A stretch of 64,000 nucleotides of DNA from Penicillus capitatus (taxonomy: Eukaryota > Chlorophyta). The position numbers were made by a program, and so were the translations under genes. The DNA lies in assembly GCA_965649825.1 (NCBI GenBank), contig OZ287696.1, forward strand, positions 620,001-684,000, read 5' to 3'. The notes under the pieces are model-generated. The model worked only from the letters and a program-made list of their open reading frames with translations. It did not search any database and was not told the origin of the DNA. Position 1 is the first letter of the stretch. Every line of letters starts with the position of its first letter. Below are positions 36,000 through 49,700 of this stretch, one piece after another.

Positions 36000-36180
36000 G
36001 TTTTCAATCGCAGGACGGGCGTTGTGGTATGCAGTTCACGTCGTGTGTATTGCGCAATCTTTTTGAGTCGAGAATGAGCGACGGAGACGACGCGGCGAAC
36101 ACTGCGCGACGAACCGTCGTCCTCATCGACGAGATGACTCATCCCGACGCCAGCTCGTCGCCGCGAAGGCCATTCGATCC

Positions 36181-37903
36181 ATGCAGTGCATCGCGTCTCT
36201 ATTCAGAAGGCGCCACCTGGCGTCGAGTGTGCGTTCGTTCGCGGCACTAACGGAGACATCGCTCATCGGTGAAACGTCTCCGTATGTGAAGTATGGTTCC
36301 CTCCTGCCGACGCCGACCAAGGTCCAACCTCTTCTCGGGGCGATCCCTGAAACGAAGGTACGCCTGAGGTGACGTTCAGAAGCTGCGAAGTATCTGACGG
36401 TACAGATCACGACGCTGCCGAATGGACTGAGAGTCGCGACAGAAACCCATCCCTTTGCCCGGACAGCAACGGTGGGCGTCTGGATCGATGCGGGATCGCG
36501 TTTTGAAAACGCGCAAAACAATGGGACTGCCCATTTTCTCGAACACATGGCTTTCAAGGGGACGAAAGTATAGGAAAGATAAATACGAGGCGATCTGGTC
36601 GATGGATGTTTAGGCACGCACGACGAAAGGTCTGGAAGTGGAAGTCGAGAACATGGGCGGACATCTGAATGCATATACCTCACGAGAGACGACATGTTAT
36701 TTTGCCAAAGTGATGGAGAGAGATGTGGCCAAGGCAGTGGACATTCTTTCAGACATTTTACAGAATCCCGTATTCGATGAACGTGCGATCGAGCAAGAGA
36801 GAGGCGTGATTCTGAGGGAGATGCAAGAAGTGAGGCGCCGTTTGATGTGTGAGGAGACAAAGAGACGTGTGATTAGGTGGAGAAGCAAACGGAGGAAGTG
36901 ATATTCGATCATCTTCATGCAACAGCATTTCAGTACAGTCCACTGGGGCGTACGATTTTGGGCCCGGCTGAAAACATAGAGCGCATCTCGAGAGGAGATC
37001 TGATCGACTACATTGCCACCCACTACAGTCCGACCCGCATGGCGAGAAGCGTGCAGAAAGAAGAGGGCAACAGGGGTGTCGATGTGCGTAGGTTCTCTCT
37101 GCGGCAGGGGCTGTGGATCATGAGACGATGGTCAAAATGGCAACAGAAAAATTCAATGCTTTGCCTCAAGATGCACTGACAGCTGCATCTCTTGTTCAAG
37201 AGGTCATGTCTGGTCTCTTCCTCTTCGCTGTGGACATCTGTGCATTGTGTTTCAGAATCCGGCAAAGTTTACAGGATCCGAAGTGCGTTTTCGCGATCCC
37301 GATCAACCCATCGTGCACTTCGCTGTGGCCTACAAAGGCGCAGCGTGGGCAGATCCAGATGCTGTTGCATTGATGGTCATGCAATCCCTCATTGGCAGCT
37401 GGAGTAAACGCAGTGGCGTTGGCGCCGATGGTCCCACAGAACTATCCCATCGCATCGCAACAAATGAGTCATGCCATTCCTACATGGCTTTCAACACCAA
37501 CTATCATGACGCTGGACTCTTTGGCATGTATGCCGTCTCACCGAAAGACAAAATCGAAGAAGCCAGTTGGTGCATCATGGACGAATTTACCCGTCTGTGT
37601 TACAACGTGGAAGAGGAAGAGGTCATCCGTGCACGCAATTCATTGAAGGCCATGATTCTGTTCTCGAACGAAGGCACGACGGGTGCAGCTGAAGACATCG
37701 GGCGACAGCTTCTCGTCTACGGTCGTCGTTTGACCCCAGCTGAGATGTTTGCCAGGATCGATGCCGTCGATGCCAAGGTTGTTAAACAAGTGGCCGAACG
37801 TTTCCTGTACGATCAGGACATTGCGATCGCTGCAGTGGGTGATACCTACTTGATGCCGGACTACAGCTGGTTCCGCCGAAAGACCTACTGGCTCAGATAC
37901 TGA
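36181..37903 (+). CDS. PMPCB: Mitochondrial processing peptidase beta subunit
   Basis: M16-family zinc protease that removes mitochondrial targeting peptides. The N-terminus [20 protein letters not shown] is itself an amphipathic Arg/Ser presequence. The zinc site is intact: HFLEH in [14 protein letters not shown], and the distal Glu in the [14 protein letters not shown] helix. Other family blocks are [34 protein letters not shown] and a [17 protein letters not shown]-type end. About six exons with introns near 50-57 nt give about 480 residues. The start codon is 181 bp from the SR-like gene start, divergent. Confidence 0.95.
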
Positions 37904-38026
37904 TATCCCTTGTGCACACGAAACAAGGATCTCTCTCGCTATGCTGTAGACATTCTTGTTAAAAGTGTGACATGAAAGAGTGAAAAACAGAGAACAGCGT
38001 GGGGAGGGTTACAAGGGGTACGGGGT

Positions 38027-38823
38027 TCACTGGGTGGCGTATCTGGACAACGTTCGGCGGATCTCTTTCTCTTCTTTCTCCAGTGTCTGGAGGGCAGACT
38101 GCAATTGTCCCATTTCTGCCATTCTTTGCATCCTCGCTAAATGCAATACCTCACATAAACGATGCGATCCATAATAAGATGGAGAAACCTCGCTTGATGT
38201 ATCCAAAACAGAGGAGACCACCACACAGGTAGACAGATGCACAGCCAATCAAGCACAGCCCTGCATCGAAAGCCATGAGAGGAAATAAGTTCTCTGCGAT
38301 TTCAGGTGGCATCACCTGAAATCTTCCGGTACAGTTGTAGGGACAGATGAAAGTCTCCTGTTCCATCGGACACCGCATGGGATAGTGTCAACACCGCTAG
38401 GAAGATCTGTTGTGTTTGAGCCATAGTGCTATTGCTGTGGTCAGCGGATGGGCTTTACTTGAAAGAGGCCACGGATAAGCCAACTTTCAAAAAGCCGCAC
38501 CTGTGCCATGAATCGTTGCCAATCAGATTCGACCAGGATAACGAAAGCGGAGAAAGCCGCGCCGTATAAACGCAAACTCTGGTCCAAAGCTGCTGTCAGG
38601 CTCTGTTTATGTCATACACATGCTCTGTCTCTGTTTCTAACGTAAGTGGGCTCACCTGTGCCAGGGGTGGACCCACACCAAACGCCATTGCTTGGGCAAG
38701 CATGCAGAGTGCGGCGCAAAGCATGGTGATGACATTGAGTATTCTGCAGAAGAGCAGGAAGATATCGGCACGGCGGCGTGTTTTGTTGGGCGTCACAAGC
38801 CCTGTCTCCTCATCGCCGTTCAT
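38027..38823 (-). CDS. COPI-associated / TVP15-like four-helix membrane protein
   Basis: Four or five exons. Hydrophobic segments are ILNVITMLCAALCMLAQAMAF, LRLYGAAFSAFVILVES, LIRGLFQ/IFLAVLTLSHAV and MAFDAGLCLIGCASVYLCGG. The signature around LYGAAFSAFVILVESDW...ESWLIRGLFQIFLAVLTL matches the COPI_assoc family (Pfam PF08507; yeast Tvp15), small Golgi membrane proteins of vesicle traffic. The start is the ATG at 38823 (MNGDEETGLVTPNKTRRR). The C-terminal exon encodes a coiled coil (EMGQLQSALQTLEKEEKEI). The splice site joining it is not fully resolved. Confidence 0.75.
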
Positions 38824-39163
38824 CCTCGACCTGTCTTGGCCAACAGATGGGACAGTCAGTTCATTAAATCCAAGATGAAGCATTATTTTACAGCCGGTGC
38901 TTACAAAACAGCAAAGACTCCGCCACGAGCTGGTAGGGAGGAGGGTGGAGATTTCTTTAAGAAAACCCATGCAAATTCAATCACTGTCTAAACGTTCATC
39001 ATGAAATTTGTTCAAATAGAACGGAATCAGTCAGCTGATGGGACGAATCCCATTCAGATTTCAGTTTCGTGTGACTAAAAACAGAGTATCGATAAACAGT
39101 GTCGTGCAAAACCCTTAATAATGACGCAGGGAATAGGAGATCAGAACAAAAAAGAAAAAGTAG

Positions 39164-42100
39164 TTAGGAAAGACTCTCTTCAGGGGTGTTCTCTCTAGAA
39201 TGGACTTCGATCTGATGCTTAACGATTAGGTTTGGGACAAGCGAAGAGATGGACATAGGCTGCTGCGTGACGGGTGATTTGCCGTGGGATCGCAACCAGG
39301 CTGTAATTGCTTCTCTCTCATACGTATGACCGTCTGCTGCAACAACGGGATCTTGCATGAGGGACTTGGTGATAGGACAACACAAAAGCTCTTCGACGGA
39401 ATCAGAATCGCGATCTATCGAAACGGACAGACCCGTGTCGGACAGTTCTGTTTCGTGAGGTGGTGTTCGGACAGCGGGTGGCGTTTCTGCAGGTGACTGA
39501 ATGGATAACGGTGTCTGGACTGTCGACTGGCCTTGAACTGTGGCATCCTGCAGTGTCTTCATTCTTGAAGCGAGGAGTTTCACGACTTCTGCACGCTCTT
39601 TGTTGACAGCAATGTGTAATGCCGTTCTTTTGCTTCCAGTCATCAGAAATGGATCAGCACCATGCTCCAGTAGTAGCCTGATGACATCCAAATGCCCTTC
39701 CTGAGCAGCCACATGCAGAGCGACCGCCGCTGCCTAAGCATCAGAGAAATCCTTCTGAGTGAAAAAGAGAAGAATGGGTCGGCGGTCATACTTTTCCAGG
39801 GATGTTTGGGTCTGCCCCTGCCTCCAACAGTATTTTGACTGTTTCAAGAAACCCCTTAAACGCCGCGCTGTAGAGTGCAGTCTCATTATCCTAACGATCA
39901 CAGTCCTGTTCGCAAATCCTAAAGCCTTCCAGAAAGAACACGCACTTCATCGACAGCATTGACGTCTGCATTCGCTCCAACAAGAAGACGGACGCATTCA
40001 ATGTGGTTGTTCATGGCTGCGATGCAGATAGGCGGCGATGTTCCCTACCAGAACACCAATCATCAATTGCTCCATCATCACCAGAGTGCATCACGGGACA
40101 ATGACTTACACGAGCCTTTCGATTGACATCTGCTCCGTGCTCGAGCAGGATACGTGTAATGACGGCGTTGCCTGCATTGATCGCCGCATGGAGTGCAGTA
40201 ATCTCATGCTGCGTTTGATGATCGACGTTTGCTCCAGCCTCGGCCAGAGCCTTGACGATCATCGAGTTTTCATTCACCGTGGCGTTGTAGATTGGAGAAT
40301 TGCCCACGGTAGATACGGCGTTCAGATCAGCGTCTGCCGCAATAAAGATCTCGACCAAGTTCAAATCTTCTGCTTCAATGGCTACAAAAAGGGGCGTCAA
40401 TCCATTCTGTTCCCTCTCGTTCACATTGGCCCCGTGTTCCAGGAGAAGATTCGTGATTCCATAGAACCGATGTGCCGCCGCCAGATGTAACGGCGTGCGG
40501 ACTGCTTCCTCCACTGGTAAGAATCCACGGGGCTCCGCTCCAGCATTCAGTAACATTTTTACCAATTCTTCATCTTCGTGACGAATCGTCGCCATTAGCG
40601 GCGTGTTTCCATCTTCGCAGATGCAGTTGACATCGACAGGATATTCAAGCAGGAGACGGACGACTTCTTTTTGGTTGTTATGACAGGCGACGAAGAGGGG
40701 TGTGAGTTTATCATCGCCTCTTTGATTCACGTCCACTCCGTGCTCTAAGAGCATCTGCAGTATTTCGAGGTTTGCTTCAATGGCGGCGATGATCAGAATC
40801 GTGCGGCCATCTTCTCGTGCTACATTGATCTCGGCCTCTGCATCAAGTAACATCTGGACGCAGGTGGCATGATTATACAGCACGGCGACCATCAACGGTG
40901 TCATCTGTGTCTTGGTGGCGAGGTTAACAGGGGCATTCTTCTCCAGGAGATAACGCTCCAGTTCTTCGTGGCCCTTCTCGGCTGCCAGATAGAGAGGATG
41001 CGATCCATTGTCTGCTTGATCATGCAAATCCGATTTGCCTTTCTCGACCAGGACTTTGACAATCTCCAGATGCCCTTCGATACAGGCACAGTTCAACGGT
41101 GTTCGTCCGTTCTCGTTCCTTGCATGAACATTGGCTCCCATCTCAATCAACAGCTTTGTCACTTCGACTTTGCCGACCATGGCAACAGCGTGCAGTGCTG
41201 TGTGCTTATTGTCATCCATGACATCGATATTCACTCCATGGTCGAGAAGCAACTGGATGATTTGGGGATCGATTTCTGCCTCGACAGATTTTCCGACAGC
41301 AGCAAAGTGCATACTGGAGAGTCCTTCTGGTCCAATGGCATGAACGTCTGCGCCTTGGCTGATCAAGTACTCGGCGAAAGCTCTCTGGTCATTTCGAAGG
41401 GCCACAAGCAGCGGACTGCCTGTTTCTCCTCCTTCAATTGCTGACCCGGCCGCCATCAAAATCTTTCCGATCTTAATGCTTCCGGCTTTTGCAGCAAAAT
41501 GCAATGCAGTCCATCCATCCTAAGCAGAACCCTAATGCATCACTCGTATGTATGGTCAAGAAATCCAACCTTGTCTCTGTCATGAACGCTGCAACCGTTC
41601 TTAAGGCAGAGATCAATAAGATCCATATGCTCCCCTGTTACAGCAGCCATGAGGGAGGTGATGAGATTGCTGTCGTTCCGAACATTGATTGCCGCGCCGT
41701 GTTGGTGAAGCATTAATACTTTCTCATAGCTTAAGACACCGACAGCTCCAATCATCGGCGTGTATCCCTGTTTATCTCTTACGTCAATCTCGGCTCCACC
41801 ATCCACCAAGACCCTCATCGTCAACAAGTCTGACTTGGCAGCTGCAATATGCAGAGGCGTTCTGCTATTCTACATCGCACACGCTCTCGGGTGGGCACTG
41901 CATCTCTAGTATCAACTGCACCTTGTCTTTTGCATTGACGTCGGCTCCATTCGCCAGCAGCGTCCGTGCAGATTTGGGATAGCTGTTCTGGGCACAGTAA
42001 TGCAATGATGTGAATCCCTCTTCCTCTTTGGCATTGACGTCGCAGCCTTGATCAATTAGATACTGCACGAGTTCTGGATTGTCTGTTTTGATGGCCACCA

Positions 42101-43025
42101 TTAAACACGTGACTTGGGACTCCGACCGTGCATTTATGTTTGCTCCGAGCTTCAACAAATGCTGAATAATATCCAGTGCCCCTTCTTGACAAGCAAAGAA
42201 AAGAGGTGTCCAATGACTGTGATCTCCACCATCGATAGAAGCACCACGATCCAAAAGCAGTTGTAACATCTGCATTCCACCCTGTTTCGCGCAGAGATGA
42301 ATGGGTAAATGAAATTTCTAAACCATTGCCCATCATCATGACCTCCATCGCGAAGGCACACAGTCTCTTACTTGCCGTCCTCCCTTTGAATTGGGATCCG
42401 CTCCGAGATCCAGTAGTGATTTGACGATCTCGAAGTTTCCTTGGCGCACAGCGTCGTGTAAAGGCGTATCACCTTCCTGCCAGGATAGAACCGTCAAATG
42501 AGCGATATAACGAGGGAATCAAGTCTACCCCGTCACACACGTTGACACCTTGAGCTGAAGAAGTCACCAGGCAGCTGGGTCCGACATCCTCCTGTGGCGT
42601 CGGAGATTGGCGAGAATCGCGCGCCGCGCTTTGAGCGGCACGCATTAACGCCTGGAGCAATGCCTCTCCTGTCTGGTCGTCTGCGCCAGGCGTGAGCCTC
42701 AACGTCTGTACCGTAGAGCTTTGAGGCGTCCTTGTCCTTGCGAATAACGGCTCAATTTCTTCAACTTCTGACACAAGGCCGCGTCTGCCAAAAGAACGAA
42801 ACGAAACGAAACGAGAACACCTTCTTGAGATGTGTGGTCTGAGGGGACCGATTCCATCGTGCGTGGAGACGGTGTTGAATTTGCCACTGCTGCTGTTTCG
42901 TCGTTTGGTGAAACGGAACGCGGCAAGTCACGTTCTCGAATTTCTTCACGACCTTGTCGCGCCCCCACGCTGCTTCTTCGGTGAGTCTTAAGACGCGAGC
43001 GAACACCTTTTAATAGACCCTTCAT
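39164..43025 (-). CDS. Ankyrin-repeat protein with C-terminal U-box (copy 1)
   Basis: A multi-exon gene (about 10 exons) with the ATG at 43025 (MKGLLKGVRSRLKTHRR). Residues 1-170 are basic then Ser/Gln-rich and disordered. Roughly two dozen ankyrin repeats follow (TPLHLAA..., GADVN.., NGRTPLNCACIEGHLEIVKVLV); the largest exon, about 41504-40140, holds about 14. The C-terminus is a U-box: EELLCCPITKSLMQDPVVAADGHTYEREAITAWL...SPVTQQPM. U-boxes recruit E2 enzymes, so this is probably a ubiquitin ligase whose ankyrin array binds targets. Exon order and domain layout match copy 2 to the right, showing tandem duplication. No membrane segment. Substrate unknown. Confidence 0.88.
42795..42815. repeat. 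GAAAC pentanucleotide repeat inside an intron
   Basis: About four GAAAC units on the plus strand; on the coding strand they read GTTTC repeats. They lie within the first intron of ankyrin/U-box copy 1 (donor GTGTTC, acceptor GTGTCAG). Confidence 0.7.
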
Positions 43026-44583
43026 GGTTTGTTGCCCACAACGGCGGTCGTCGTTGTTGTTGTCGGTTTGCGAATTACAAAGAAGAAAGGGATGGTGAAC
43101 AGTTCGTATCGCGTCATGCAATGACAGCTCATGTGATAAGCACGGCAGAGATATGTGTGATGGCTTGATGTGACTTGGGGCATCGGGATCATTGCCAGGT
43201 GCTGACCCACTTCCTCACAACCGTCGAAGAACTGCCATGTTTGGGAGTCCCAGAATGGTAGGTAACATACATGGTGCTAGGGCGAGAAGAACTGGATCGG
43301 TTGTCATCTTTATTACTGCCTTTGAATGGCCTGCAGATTGCTAGCTCCAGATAACAGGACTGTGAATTGAGTATAGATATCTCTGTATGTGTTTGGTTAT
43401 CAAAGAAGATGAATCTATGGGATCCTGCCAGATGAACGGGATCTTTAATGCATTTAGCGTTTTCCCCCTCACCGGATAGAGATCTGGCCATGTGATCTCA
43501 CACTTTTCGATTTCACTAGTAACCGACGTCTAGGACAGCTGTGTTGCATCAATGCAACAGTCCAGTTGCCAAAGCAAATGAAAAGCACTCTGGTGATGAT
43601 TAGCTATGAGAACACGAGCTTCTTCTTTACTATCTGATACCGGTTCGATAAAACAGTGACTTGCGAGATTTAACAGTTATCGAAGAATCGGATAACGTAT
43701 CGCGGGTGTTTTTTAGGAATCGTGATGATAGGACCCCTTTCTTGTCATGAGCGTCCACTCTCTCGAGCATTCGGCTCAGATTGCAACGTGGGAATGTGAT
43801 GTGACGGATAAGCAAATGAGTTTATCGACAAGCGATTGAAAAGACAGAGGACTGAGTCATCTAATCTCCCCGCTTGTGTGGAATAGCTAAATTATGAGGT
43901 CACAGTATATTTTTCCTACCTGGCTAATTCAGTACATCTCGTTTAGACGCTTCACACTAAGACTGAGACAAGTGTTCTAACAAAGTGCGGTTATTGGATG
44001 TGGCCGACCTTCTATATCTGCATTCCTTCAGCGATGTCAGCTTTTCATGCACGTGGTCATGGACGACGACGAAATTAACAACGACAAGTTCCAGGGTGGT
44101 AAATCAGCAGAGAATGATTTTCAGGACTGCCAAATCGAATTGGATTTGGGAATCCCGCTTCTAAAGAGAAAGAAGGGTGTGTATCAAAACTCTCTCTGCA
44201 AGTAGTCGGATAACTGTTCAATGTCTGCAATCGAGCACTCAAACGGATCATCTTTGTGCAGTGTTCACAAGTAACGACCCATTCAAGACCGACCGAAACA
44301 AAAACCACTTGGATGGGAAGTGCCGCAGTTTATCGATGGCATCGGTCCTGACCCAGTAATTCGTGCACAGTCTCAGTGGAATCATGTGGTAAAGAGATGT
44401 CAGGTGTCATTTCATTGGCTTGAAATGACTCGATCAGACTTGTGTTTTCGTTCTGATTAGATTCATGTCATTCAGCATGTGGGTGCGGTCCAGATAACTA
44501 TTCATAGTAGCAATGGGAAAACGCGACAAAACTGTCTTCTCTTTCTATATCGGTGTCCACACCAGCTTCCAGCAACAATCTCA
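43026..44583. other. Non-coding gap
   Basis: No supported gene in about 1.5 kb. It contains the upstream region of ankyrin/U-box copy 1. Confidence 0.5.
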
Positions 44584-44818
44584 ATGACCGTGGGGGGCGA
44601 TCAAGGACGACGACTGTCACTCGCATTGACTGTTCTGTTAATCATTGGCAGCCTGACAGAGGCACTCATGACCAGGATGTCAGATCAACACGTCAACGCT
44701 TTGCTCAGCTTCCAGGTAAATGGGATGCCATCATTTGACTTGCCGTCGGAAAGATTGGACTTTCTACGAGCCAACAAACAGGTAATGAACTCTAAGCATC
44801 AAAGCAGCCAGATTTAGA
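44584..44818 (+). CDS. Possible signal-peptide protein (gene D), 3' end unresolved
   Basis: An ATG at 44584 opens a frame with a good signal peptide (RLSLALTVLLIIGSLTEA) after a short basic start. Then comes a stretch with MPSFDLPSERLDFLR, loosely like the PxSF...R.LL segment of genes A and B. A possible 36-nt intron (donor GTAATG) follows at about 44782. No transmembrane exon or C-terminal motif was found downstream, so this may be a gene fragment or chance. Confidence 0.3.
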
Positions 44819-46721
44819 AGCGGATGCATCCGTGACCACTACCGTCGTCGACTCTTTGTCGTATCTTTTCAGACACAAGCATCATATCGTCACACGAATC
44901 GCTACTGCAATGATACGAAGACACGTCCCCATTGCAGCCTTCATTGCGTCGCTCTGAAATGAGAATAGAGGCTTCAAACTGTCGTTGTTCCATCGATGCG
45001 CTCTCCGCGGAGAGCCACCATCCCTGAGCTCTCCAACTCAATCATATCGAACACGGAAGCATAAACATGCGTTCTAGTCATCCACCTTCATCGGATCCAT
45101 TCGCTTTTTTTTTGCTTCCCCACCGATCGGATACTGAAGGATGGCGACGCTCTCTCTTTTCACGACCGTCATCAGGCAGGTAGGTGACTCTTTGATCGCC
45201 CCTCGTATGGACATTGGCTTGGATCGCCCAACTAAGCTGTGAATCCGTTTTCTAAGCCTCTACGGATCAAACCTCTGTCGTCTTATTGAGCTCTTAGCGA
45301 TTGAAGTGAAATAAATACTTTGGAGAGAAGCTAGTATGTGTATCTTCATGAAGTGGCTTATCCTAGATGCTTGTTCAGTGAACGGCAAACAGTCGTCGGC
45401 AAACCGGTGAGAAACGGTTACTCCGTTCAAACGACGGTGGATAGGTTCTGCCAGCAACCGATCCGCAACCAGAGGTCAATTTTCGATGAGTATATCCTCC
45501 GGACCGCCAAACCACTCGCTCTCTTAATCTTTGACACTTTTGAGCAGTGTTCGTTAGTTCATGGTGAACGTTCGAAATCCGTCAGTCTTGACGATTACCC
45601 AAGGAGAGTAAACGTTAACGACGCAATTGACATCCACCCTCACAGAACAATACAATGATTCGAGTGCTGAGGAATGCAACCTTGTCGTCATATCTGTGGG
45701 TCTTCAATTCTAAGACAGATACAGAACGCATGCTGCCTGCCGATTGGTTTTGTTAGACATCACTTAAACGTCACATCATTCTTTTCTGTCTCAAAGAAGG
45801 AAGCCGTCGTCTACTTCTGATCTCCCCAGAGCCGATCACCAAACAATAACTTCTTCCGAATGCTTAACCCATTGCGTCTCTTGCTCCATCGTAAAATATA
45901 GAAAAATGACAAACACCCAGAGAAGAACAATAATTAGGAGAGGATGGATCGATCAAAGCGACAAGACGTCTGTCTCCTTGACAACGACAGCCGCTAGTCG
46001 CCTCACATGACGAGTAGTTCTGCTGAGCATTCCTGTCGTCTTTCATCGATCGTGCATTTTCGCATGTCATCACTTTTTTTCGTGAAATCATCTTTTTCCT
46101 CACACCGAGGCGAGGAGCTTAAATCTGATTACATGATCATGCGTCATACTCGGTTGCTCAGGATAGGATTGCGGAAATTCATCGTGAATGATAGCGTGTG
46201 AATGATTTGCCGAGAAGCACAGAACCTCATACCGTGTTCTGCTGTCTTCAGCTTATGTCATCTGGCTTGACAGGACACGTAAAGAACAAACAAAGAATCT
46301 GCGTTGGTCTTCGTGCAGTTTCTTCTTTGTCCCACAGGAGTAGCCAAAAAGAATCTGCGTGGGCTTGCGGGTTTCGTTCATTCTTCCAGAACGATCACGT
46401 GTTTGAGGAAAGGTTAATGGAAACCAAGTCTATTCGAAAGCTCGATGCCCAGCAGAAACGGAAGAATCTGTTGATGGAGTCTCCTGTTTGGACAAGACAA
46501 AAAATAATCATTGCAAACCCACTGCCATGTTCGGCCATTTGCAATCGATCGATCACCTCTGCCATCGCTTCTATTATTACTCTTATTTCAATGATGCATC
46601 GCTGAACATGATCAGTAAAAATCAACTGAAGATCAAGAGCGATGACTGATACGAAACTAGATGCGCATGTTCTCATTTCTGATTCGGCTGAGAATGTGGC
46701 GGATAGATCGAATGGAAGCTG
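44819..46721. other. Non-coding gap
   Basis: No supported gene in about 1.9 kb. Short open frames on both strands have no family resemblance. The right end is the 3' flank of ankyrin/U-box copy 2. Confidence 0.5.
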
Positions 46722-49700
46722 CTATTCCCTGAGATTCTGTCGGTATATCTCGATCTGATGCTTGATGCTGAGGTTAGGAACAAGTGTTTCAACGGCGAGG
46801 GGTTGCTGAGTTACAGGCGACTTTCCATTCCTCGCGATCCACTCAGTGATAGCAGCTCTCTCATATGTGTGACCATCAGCTGCAACGACAGGATGGTCCA
46901 TAATGTCCAAAGTGATGGGACAGCAAAGGATATCTTCAAGCATTGATGTGTATTGAACTCGATCGGAGAGAACAGTTGCTTCGCTTGGTGCCGCAACTGT
47001 CGTGTGTCGAGGAAAAGAGTGCGAGCGAGAGACGCTCGGTTGAATACTCTGCATTCTGGCACTGAGAAATCTGACAACTTCTGTACGGCGATTGGCGACG
47101 GCAATATTCAAAGCCGTTCCAGTTTCTCCCACTGCTACGAACAAATCTGCTCCACTGTCAACCAATAGCTTCACCACTTCAACGTGCCCCCCTTGGGCAG
47201 CCACATGGAGCGCAACGGACCCGGACTAAAGCAGGAACGTTTGCAACAGGACATGCCAGCGATGGATGTGGAGTACATTGGTTTTGATGTCTGGATCTGC
47301 ACCAGCGTCTAACAGTACACGCACGAGATCTACAAAACCTTTAATCGAGGCGGCATACAAGGCTGTCTCATCGTTCTGGAACAGCACAGTTGGCAAAACG
47401 CTTCGTTGCAATGAGAAAACTTACAATGGCGACAGCATTGACATTGGCACCGGCCGCAATGAGACGCTTCACGAAGTCGATCCGACGCAGTGCCACCGCG
47501 ACACACATGGGAGGGACGCCCTGTTATTACACACACGATATCTGCGAGACTTTGGTCAACAGAATCGGTTACTGCTGCTTTTCTATCGACGTTTGCTCCA
47601 TGCCGAATAAGGATATCGCCAACGACGGTGTCTCCAAGATGCGCTGCAACGTGCAATGCTGTCACGCCATTTTGGCTCGGAATGTCGACGTCGGCTCCGG
47701 CTTCAGCCAGGACCTCCACAACGGCGACATTCCTCTTTATCATTGCGTGGATCAGCGCAGTGCGTCCAAAAACGGTGACAGCATCCAGATTAGCCCCTGC
47801 GGCGATGAACATTGTCAGCAGCTGTAGATCATTGGATTCTGCGGCGATGAAGAGAGGAGTGATTCCTTTCTGCTCCACTTCGTTCACGTCCGCCCCTCTG
47901 TCTAACAGCAGCCGCGCGATGTCTGGGGACGGATGCGATGCAGCCAGATGCAATGGCGTCCGAGAGGCTTGGGAAGGAGGAACGAGTCCCGACGGTATGG
48001 CACCAGCGTCGAGCAGCATTTCCACCAGCTCTTCGTCGTTGTGTCGGATCGACGCGATCAGCGGGGTGCTGCCGTTTTCGCAGATGCAGTTTGCATCCGG
48101 CCGGTATTGGAGCAGCAACCGTACCACGTCCTTCAAATTGTTGTGACAGGCGACGAAGAGTGAAGTGAGGCGGCCGTTTCCTCTCCGATCGACATCGGCG
48201 CCGTTTTCCAGCAGTGTCCTGATGATCTCGAGATCGGCCTCGACAACGGCGATGATCAGAGCCGTTCGACCGTCCTCCCTTCTCGCGTTGGCATCGGCAC
48301 CAGATCGCAGTAGCATCCTGATGCAGGTCGTCCGTTTGTGGAGAACGGCGATCATCAGAGGCGTCATTCCGTCGTGGGCGGCAAGGTCCAATGGGGCGTT
48401 CTTGCTGATGAGGTATTGCGCCAGCGCGCCGTGACCCTTCTCCGCTGCCAGGTACACTGGATGCGATCCGTTCGCGGACTGCTCCTCGAGAGAGGATCCT
48501 CCCTGCTCGACCAGCACCCGAGCCGCGCCCAGATCGCCCTCGATGCACGCGCAGTTGAGAGGCGTGCGTCCTTCGGCGTTCCTCTCGGCAACGCTAGCTC
48601 CCATTTCCAGGAACGCCGAGATGGCGTCCGTGCGTCCATTGATTGCCGCAGTGTGCAGCGCCGTGTATCCTCGATTGTCGGCCTGGTCGATATGGGCTCC
48701 ATTTTTGAGAAGAGTCCGAATCATCTCGATGCAAGATTCCTTCCCGAGGATAGCTGCAGCCGCAAAATGCATGCTCTTCAATCCCCCTGGCCCAGCTTCG
48801 TTGACGTCTGCTCCTGCATACAGCAAAAACTCGGCAAACTTTTTCTCCCCCATGCGCAAAGCAATGTGCAGAGGACTGCCCTCCCTTCCCCCATGGATCC
48901 TCGCCCCTGCATCAAGTAGGATGCGACCGATTTCCACATTCCCCAACTTTGCTGCACAGTGCATGGCAGTCCATCCATCCTAAAGATAACTCTTCCCCTC
49001 GCATGAAAGCAGTCCACAGAGTGTACCTCATCTTCAACATGAACGTCACATCCAACCGAGAGACAAAGACGGACCAATCCTGCTTGATTTGATGATACGG
49101 CCGTCATTAAGCTCATTGACCCGATTTGTTGACTAACACCATCTAGACTCCCACCATACTGCAAAAGAAGCTGTATCTTCTTGTAGTCCTTTGCAGTCCA
49201 TGCACACTGCATTGGAGTTCGATCGTCATTATCTCGAGCATCGACCCGGGCTTCTCTCTCCAAGAACACAAACATTATGTCTGGGTTTCCCATTTCTGCT
49301 GCAATGATCAGGGGCGTCATTCCATTCTAAACACAGTCACATGACAAACCATGCAGAAAATGAAAGATTCCTCAACAGCTGTTCTTGCATCAACACATGC
49401 GCCATTGGCGAGTAGGATCTTTGCTGATAAGGTGTGGCTGGCGGCGGCACAGAAATGCAGAGCTCTCCATCCATCTTCCTCTGCTGCCTCCAATTTTGCC
49501 CCTCTGCCGATCAGGAACTGAACGACGGTGGGATTCTCCGTTTTCACAGCCACCATCAGGCAGCTGACGCCGGTGCTTGTCCTGGCATGGATGTCAGCTC
49601 CCCGTTGCAGCAAAAGTCGGATGGCTGGAAGATGGCCATCCTGACAGGCGAAGAACAGGGCTGTCCACCCTCTGTGATCTTCTGCATTTACAGAGGCCCC

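Noticed and set aside
47829-48548. 239-residue minus-strand ORF, basic and Ser/Arg-rich
   Set aside because: Out-of-frame reading of ankyrin-coding exons of copy 2.
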